11,471 nt of DNA from Campylobacteraceae bacterium. Lineage in GTDB: Bacteria > Campylobacterota > Campylobacteria > Campylobacterales > Campylobacteraceae. Made by a program: the position numbers and the translations under genes. Under the pieces are notes generated by a model. The model was not told the origin of the DNA and did not search any database. It saw only the letters and a list, made by a program, of their open reading frames with translations. Shown here in pieces: positions 8,975-11,471 of this stretch. The stretch is taken from positions 1 through 11,471 of the forward strand of contig JAITNC010000110.1 of NCBI GenBank assembly GCA_031290675.1, read 5' to 3'. Every line of letters starts with the position of its first letter. Within the stretch, counting starts at the first letter, position 1.

Positions 8975-9806
8975 CAAAAAACCAAAGGGTTATTTTCACA
9001 AATGGCTTTTGCAAAAGAGAAAAGAGGCTAACGCCAAAGATGATAAATATCTTGAGGAGTTGAGAGCCGCAAATGCGCTTGAAGGTGACGCCAAAGAGCT
9101 ATATCATTTACAGAAAGCCAATAAGCGTTTTGACGCTTTTTATTATCTGGATATAGCCTTGATGCTCTTTTTTGTGTTTCAATGCTTTAGTGTTTGGCTT
9201 TTTCCAAGTGTGGAGCGGATAGACACTATCTACACTGTCGTGGCTATCGTCATACTTGAGTTGGTTATGCTTGTAGCTGTTGGTTTGTTTGCTCTGTTTA
9301 GGGCTACTGTCCACAGCGACATGAGGGAGTTTATCATTCAAAATATTTTCGCTACCCTTTTTGCTCTGTTTTTACCCGCTGTTGTTTTATATATATTCGC
9401 CGTACTTAGCGATATAGGAAGTTACAGTTATATCATCATCGTTTATATCATTATGGCGATAAACAGGGCACGGAAAATGTTATTTGTGGGTTATATGGAT
9501 AACGACCACGGCGACGAAGCGTTGATAAAATTTCTACTACTTACCCTCTCGCTCATTCCCGCTCTGTTGATAATAGCTCTGTTTGAGATAGTGTCGTTTA
9601 TCGTCGTCGGCACAGAGTTCAATGGAGCGTTTTTGCAAGATATTGAAAGCGGGGACGATGTGCTGATGCTGACATTTGTGCCGTTAGTGGGAGGAGTTTA
9701 CTATCTGATTTTGAGCTTTTTTGGCATCGCTGATGTCGCAAATACCAAAAAAGGGTTGAAAGCGGCTCGCGTAAAACTTAACATCGCCCAAATAAAGGAG
9801 TTATAG
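8967..9806 (+). CDS. Six-helix membrane protein, paralogue B with charged N-terminal extension
   Basis: A 279-residue membrane protein, the larger relative of the preceding gene product. Residues 1-54 are a highly charged, mostly helical cytoplasmic extension (many Lys, Glu and Ala) absent from paralogue A. The membrane part then starts at FD (55-56) and repeats the shared anchors: LFP (78-80), ER (83-84), LEL (97-99), YII with Arg167, IP (197-198), FEI (206-208) and YLILS (246-250). About six helices are predicted by eye, with a basic C-terminal tail. An acidic loop (GTEFNGAFLQDIESGDD, about 215-231) before the last helix is longer than in paralogue A. The function is unknown; the arrangement suggests two subunits of one membrane complex. 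Confidence 0.75.
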   Translation: MADKKPKGYFHKWLLQKRKEANAKDDKYLEELRAANALEGDAKELYHLQKANKRFDAFYYLDIALMLFFVFQCFSVWLFPSVERIDTIYTVVAIVILELVMLVAVGLFALFRATVHSDMREFIIQNIFATLFALFLPAVVLYIFAVLSDIGSYSYIIIVYIIMAINRARKMLFVGYMDNDHGDEALIKFLLLTLSLIPALLIIALFEIVSFIVVGTEFNGAFLQDIESGDDVLMLTFVPLVGGVYYLILSFFGIADVANTKKGLKAARVKLNIAQIKEL

Positions 9807-9809
9807 TCC

Positions 9810-10319
9810 GTGAAAAACACTCAAATATTTCTCACGCACCCGTGGAAAGCTGTGTGCGATAAACACTCCAAAGTACTGATACTCGGCACTTTCCCCTCAC
9901 CCGCTTCAAGAGAGTATGGGTTTTACTACGGGCATTCGCAAAATATCTTTTGGCTCACGCTCGCTTGCGTGCTTGAGTTGCCCTGCCCTCAGGATAAAAA
10001 CTCAAAAATCAAGTTTTTGATAGATAACCACATAGCGTTATGGGACGTGCTGCGCTCGTGCGAGATAGATGGGGCGAGCGATGAGAGCATCAAAAATCCC
10101 ACGCCAAATAGTTTCAAGCCGCTGATAAAAAACAGCGAAATATCGGCTATCTTTACGACAGGCAAAAAAGCTACTGAGTTGTTTGCTAAACTCTGCGCCG
10201 ATGAGGTCGGTATGGAGGCGATTTATCTGCCCTCAACCAGCCCCGCCAACCGAGCCTCCCATAAAAAAGCAAACTTTTTAGAGCGCTGGAAAGTGATAAA
10301 GAGCTTTTTGGATAAATAG
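9810..10319 (+). CDS. DNA-deoxyinosine glycosylase (family 6 uracil-DNA glycosylase superfamily)
   Basis: A 169-residue base-excision repair enzyme resembling the hypoxanthine-DNA glycosylase family (HDG, family 6 of the uracil-DNA glycosylase superfamily). Such enzymes remove hypoxanthine, the product of adenine deamination, from DNA. The N-terminal active-site motif is KVLILGTFPSPASREYGFYY followed by GHSQNIFW. Asn45 is in the place of the catalytic Asn (Asn39 in the characterised Methanosarcina enzyme). The second motif, LPSTSPANRAS (140-150), corresponds to the DNA-intercalating loop. Length is normal for the family. The GTG start at 9810 is supported by AAAGGAG (9794-9800), 9 bases upstream and inside the end of the preceding gene. 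It is only 3 bases after that gene, so it is the last member of the ppk run; a functional link to its membrane-protein neighbours is not obvious. Confidence 0.9.
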   Translation: MKNTQIFLTHPWKAVCDKHSKVLILGTFPSPASREYGFYYGHSQNIFWLTLACVLELPCPQDKNSKIKFLIDNHIALWDVLRSCEIDGASDESIKNPTPNSFKPLIKNSEISAIFTTGKKATELFAKLCADEVGMEAIYLPSTSPANRASHKKANFLERWKVIKSFLDK

Positions 10320-10364
10320 CGATTGGGGATCTAAGGCGGTTTCTCTTCCGTAGCGTAGGACGTT

Positions 10365-10410
10365 AAAGCGCTAATTGCGTTATGCGACGTTGGGCGCGCT
10401 TTTATTTTAT
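10365..10410 (+). terminator. Possible terminator of the ppk run, overlapping a repeat
   Basis: A 7-base inverted repeat, AAAGCGC (10365-10371) and GCGCTTT (10396-10402), encloses a 24-base loop and runs into a T-rich tail on the plus strand (TTTATTTTAT). It lies 46 bases after the glycosylase stop and could end transcription of the rightward run. The long loop makes it a weak candidate. On the minus strand there is no T-run after the stem, so it would not serve the opposite gene well. Confidence 0.35.
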
Positions 10411-10412
10411 TT
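10380..10412. repeat. Flanking repeat, left copy
   Basis: Starts with TTATGCGACGT (10380-10390), then GGG, a CTT and a T-rich TTTTAT stretch. The right copy (11083-11115) shares the first 11 bases exactly and about 24 of the next 33 aligned positions as counted by eye, in the same orientation. Both copies are preceded by ACGTTAAA (10360-10367 here) and lie within short inverted repeats. The pair brackets the AT-rich leftward gene. Confidence 0.55.
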
Positions 10413-10991
10413 ATACGTATATAATAATTTTCCGCAATTACAATATACGCCTTCTCCCGTTTCTCCCGCGCCAAATTCCGGAAAGAATATTGTTCCGCAT
10501 TTTTCGCATTTTATTACTTCCAATGCTTTATCGTCTTCTTTCGGAATACCCGTAAAATTTATTTTCATATTTTTTAATAATTTAGTATAATCATTTTTAT
10601 TAACGACGGTAAATACGTATTCGTCATTTCCGGTATCTATAAATATTATTCGATAATTGTATTTTTTTAATTGTTTATCTAATTTATTAAATATTATTAT
10701 TGGAGTATCGCCTTTTTTAAGAGTTCGTTTATCTAAATTGTTCTTAATTAAACTATAAATGTTATCTTCGTCTATTATTATATTTTCATTGTGATACGTT
10801 TTAATTTTATTAAGTACGAAACTAATAATTTCGCCATTTTCATTTTCTCCGCTCCAATCTATGCCTTTTAATATTTGTTCGTCTTTTAATAATTCTATAA
10901 ATTCGTATTCGTCAATGCATTTATTGATTCCCAATAGTATTCTTTCAGAATTTCCTTTTCCGATAATCAATTCTACAATATTTTTATACGT
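10407..10991 (-). CDS. AT-rich orphan gene with C-terminal zinc-ribbon-like motif, apparent ACG start
   Basis: A protein of unknown family, about 194 residues if read from the ACG at 10991, or 187 from an in-frame TTG at 10970. AAAAGGAG (11000-11007), a strong ribosome binding site, lies 8 bases before the ACG, and the reading from there (YKNIVELIIGKGNSERILLG) is a natural-looking N-terminal helix. The TTG has no such site. The body is rich in Lys, Asn, Ile and Asp, with IDWSGENENGEII and YNYRIIFIDTGNDEYVF segments. The C-terminus has CEKC and, 18 residues on, CNCG, a likely zinc-binding knuckle pair. Base composition is far from its neighbours: 13 of 60 bases are G or C in 10621-10680, against 31 of 60 in 6181-6240 of ppk. 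The gene is complete with a TAA stop. It stands alone, opposite to the preceding run, between related repeats. Imported or cassette-like DNA is likely; I do not recognise its function. Confidence 0.7.
   Translation of the reverse strand, partial: TYKNIVELIIGKGNSERILLGINKCIDEYEFIELLKDEQILKGIDWSGENENGEIISFVLNKIKTYHNENIIIDEDNIYSLIKNNLDKRTLKKGDTPIIIFNKLDKQLKKYNYRIIFIDTGNDEYVFTVVNKNDYTKLLKNMKINFTGIPKEDDKALEVIKCEKCGTIFFPEFGAGETGEGVYCNCGKLLYTYK
10436..10449. repeat. 14-base direct repeat, copy 1
   Basis: AATTACAATATACG here, inside the 3' coding end (zinc-ribbon region) of the orphan gene, is identical to 11034-11047 in that gene's upstream region, 598 bases away. In AT-rich DNA of this size an exact 14-base match by chance is unlikely but not excluded. 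Confidence 0.5.
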
Positions 10992-10999
10992 TTGTTTTT

Positions 11000-11047
11000 C
11001 TCCTTTTCAAAAATATATACTATATTTTATCATAATTACAATATACG
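11000..11047 (-). promoter_or_regulatory. Promoter and ribosome binding site region of the orphan gene
   Basis: On the minus strand GATAAAAT (11024-11031) is the same box proposed for ppk. It is followed by an AT-only stretch and AAAAGGAG (11007-11000). A start near 11017 gives a leader of about 26 bases to the ACG codon. Just upstream of the box, at 11034-11047, lies one copy of the 14-base direct repeat, where an operator could sit. Pattern match only. Confidence 0.45.
11034..11047. repeat. 14-base direct repeat, copy 2
   Basis: Exact copy of 10436-10449, placed immediately upstream of the proposed -10 box of the orphan gene. Confidence 0.5.
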
Positions 11048-11053
11048 TTAAAC

Positions 11054-11067
11054 TTGCCAGACGGCAA
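11054..11067. other. Perfect short hairpin
   Basis: TTGCC, loop AGAC, GGCAA: a 5-base-pair stem with a 4-base loop, between ACGTTAAA (11045-11052) and the right flanking repeat. It is absent from the left copy, whose corresponding interval is shorter. No T-run follows, so it is not a typical terminator in either direction. Confidence 0.4.
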
Positions 11068-11082
11068 ACGCGTATAGCCCAA

Positions 11083-11115
11083 TTATGCGACGTAGGGGCT
11101 TCTTATATTTCATAA
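11083..11115. repeat. Flanking repeat, right copy
   Basis: Begins TTATGCGACGT like the left copy at 10380, then GGGGCTTCTTATATTTCAT. AGCCC (11076-11080) and GGGCT (11096-11100) enclose the core, as the AAAGCGC/GCGCTTT pair does in the left copy. Stem bases differ between the copies but pairing is kept, which hints that the structure matters. The two TTATGCGACGT cores are 703 bases apart. Confidence 0.55.
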
Positions 11116-11123
11116 TTTATATT

Positions 11124-11207
11124 TTAACGTTCTTTTCTTATCCAATCGCCGATACGGCGCGCCAAAGACGTCGCCTCCTTCGCAAACGCGGAAGCGTGCG
11201 TAGGCAT
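11124..11207 (-). CDS. Possible 27-residue cationic peptide
   Basis: A short leftward frame that reads MPTHASAFAKEATSLARRIG and then DWIRKER. GGAG lies 4 bases before its ATG and it ends in TAA. The sequence would make an amphipathic, net positive helix. Composition reads like real coding DNA, but the frame is short and overlaps a competing plus-strand open frame of 86 codons (11085-11345) that is Arg/Lys-rich and looks like a by-product of CpG-rich DNA. It could be a small gene, the remnant of a larger one, or chance. Confidence 0.25.
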   Translation of the reverse strand: MPTHASAFAKEATSLARRIGDWIRKER

Positions 11208-11407
11208 AAAACTCCGATCGCTTTCCCGCCTGTGCGCAAGAAGAGAAAAAATCTAGTTAGATCGCCGATCGCTATTTATTATCGCTACCTATCCGCGATC
11301 GACGATCGTTTGCGCGGAATACGAGAGAAAAATACAAAGAAATAGATAAACTAACGCGATCTTGCGGCGCTACTCCTACAAAATATTTTATAGCAAGCTA
11401 AACTTCC

Positions 11408-11455
11408 GAATTTTAACGCGAGATACAAAAATATTCTATGCTTGAATTTTAACGC
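11408..11455. repeat. 12-base direct repeat pair GAATTTTAACGC
   Basis: Exact copies at 11408-11419 and 11444-11455, 36 bases apart start to start. A 9-base part of the same motif, ATTTTAACG, is at 11121-11129. With only two full copies before the window ends, a longer array beyond the edge cannot be excluded or shown. Confidence 0.45.
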
Positions 11456-11471
11456 TTTGGTTTTGAAAATA

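Larger units (their letters stand above)
11116..11471. other. CpG- and GATC-rich region without a convincing gene
   Basis: These 356 bases hold no recognisable protein or RNA gene apart from the possible 27-residue peptide. 11151-11210 has 36 G or C in 60 bases and ten CpG steps. Four CGATCG palindromes occur at 11215, 11266, 11296 and 11303. TCCGCG (11292-11297) pairs with CGCGGA (11313-11318) around the last two. A 12-base direct repeat, GAATTTTAACGC, occurs at 11408-11419 and 11444-11455, with a shorter ATTTTAACG at 11121. The composition differs both from the housekeeping genes and from the AT-rich orphan gene beside it. Confidence 0.5.

Noticed and set aside
10360..10412. Integron attC site (GTTGGGC at 10389-10395 fits the GTTRRRY core; GCCCAAC on the other strand)
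   Set aside because: No matching complementary partner core is found within the usual 60-130 bases, and the right copy has GTAGGGG, which breaks the core.
10319..11149. 8-base inverted repeat GCGATTGG / CCAATCGC at the edges of the odd region, as transposon ends
   Set aside because: Several 8-base inverted matches are expected by chance in 1 kb, similarity does not extend further, and no transposase is present.
11085..11345. 86-codon plus-strand open frame starting in the right repeat
   Set aside because: No ribosome binding site, extreme Arg/Lys content from CpG-rich DNA, and no recognisable domain.
11101..11471. tRNA or CRISPR array in the gene-poor tail
   Set aside because: No T-loop motif or cloverleaf, and repeats are only 9-12 bases with irregular spacing.

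Overview
The window looks like a chromosomal segment of a Campylobacterota bacterium (Epsilonproteobacteria). The basis is protein style: a short ComEC without the nuclease-like domain, a DnaB with a lysine/glutamate-rich insert like that of Helicobacter pylori, a 352-residue IspG, and promoters made of a T-run followed by a TATAAT-like box. I cannot name a genus.

Positions 1-1328 read rightward: the end of a GlcD-type FAD oxidase, then a YihY/BrkB membrane protein whose GTG start overlaps the glcD stop. Positions 1212-4968 read leftward as a tight housekeeping operon: ispG (isoprenoid precursor synthesis), dnaB (replicative helicase) and comEC (DNA uptake channel), with overlapping or abutting junctions. 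The 3' ends of yihY and comEC overlap antisense by 117 bases. A 206-base divergent region (4969-5174) carries candidate promoters for ispG and for ppk.

From 5175 to 10319 there is a compact rightward run. It begins with polyphosphate kinase (ppk1). Next come a two-helix protein with a probable PH-like domain, a lipoprotein, two related six-helix membrane proteins, and a family-6 uracil/hypoxanthine-DNA glycosylase. Spacing is 20 bases or less throughout, so co-transcription is likely. The four middle genes have no function I can recognise and may form one envelope-associated unit.

After about 10320 the DNA changes character. A strongly AT-rich leftward gene ends in a zinc-ribbon-like Cys motif. 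It has a strong ribosome binding site but no ATG: the only well-spaced in-frame codon is ACG. Related repeats with hairpin potential flank it. The last roughly 370 bases are CpG- and GATC-rich, contain short repeats, and hold no convincing gene apart from a possible 27-residue leftward ORF. This right end looks like accessory or imported DNA and is the least explained part of the window.
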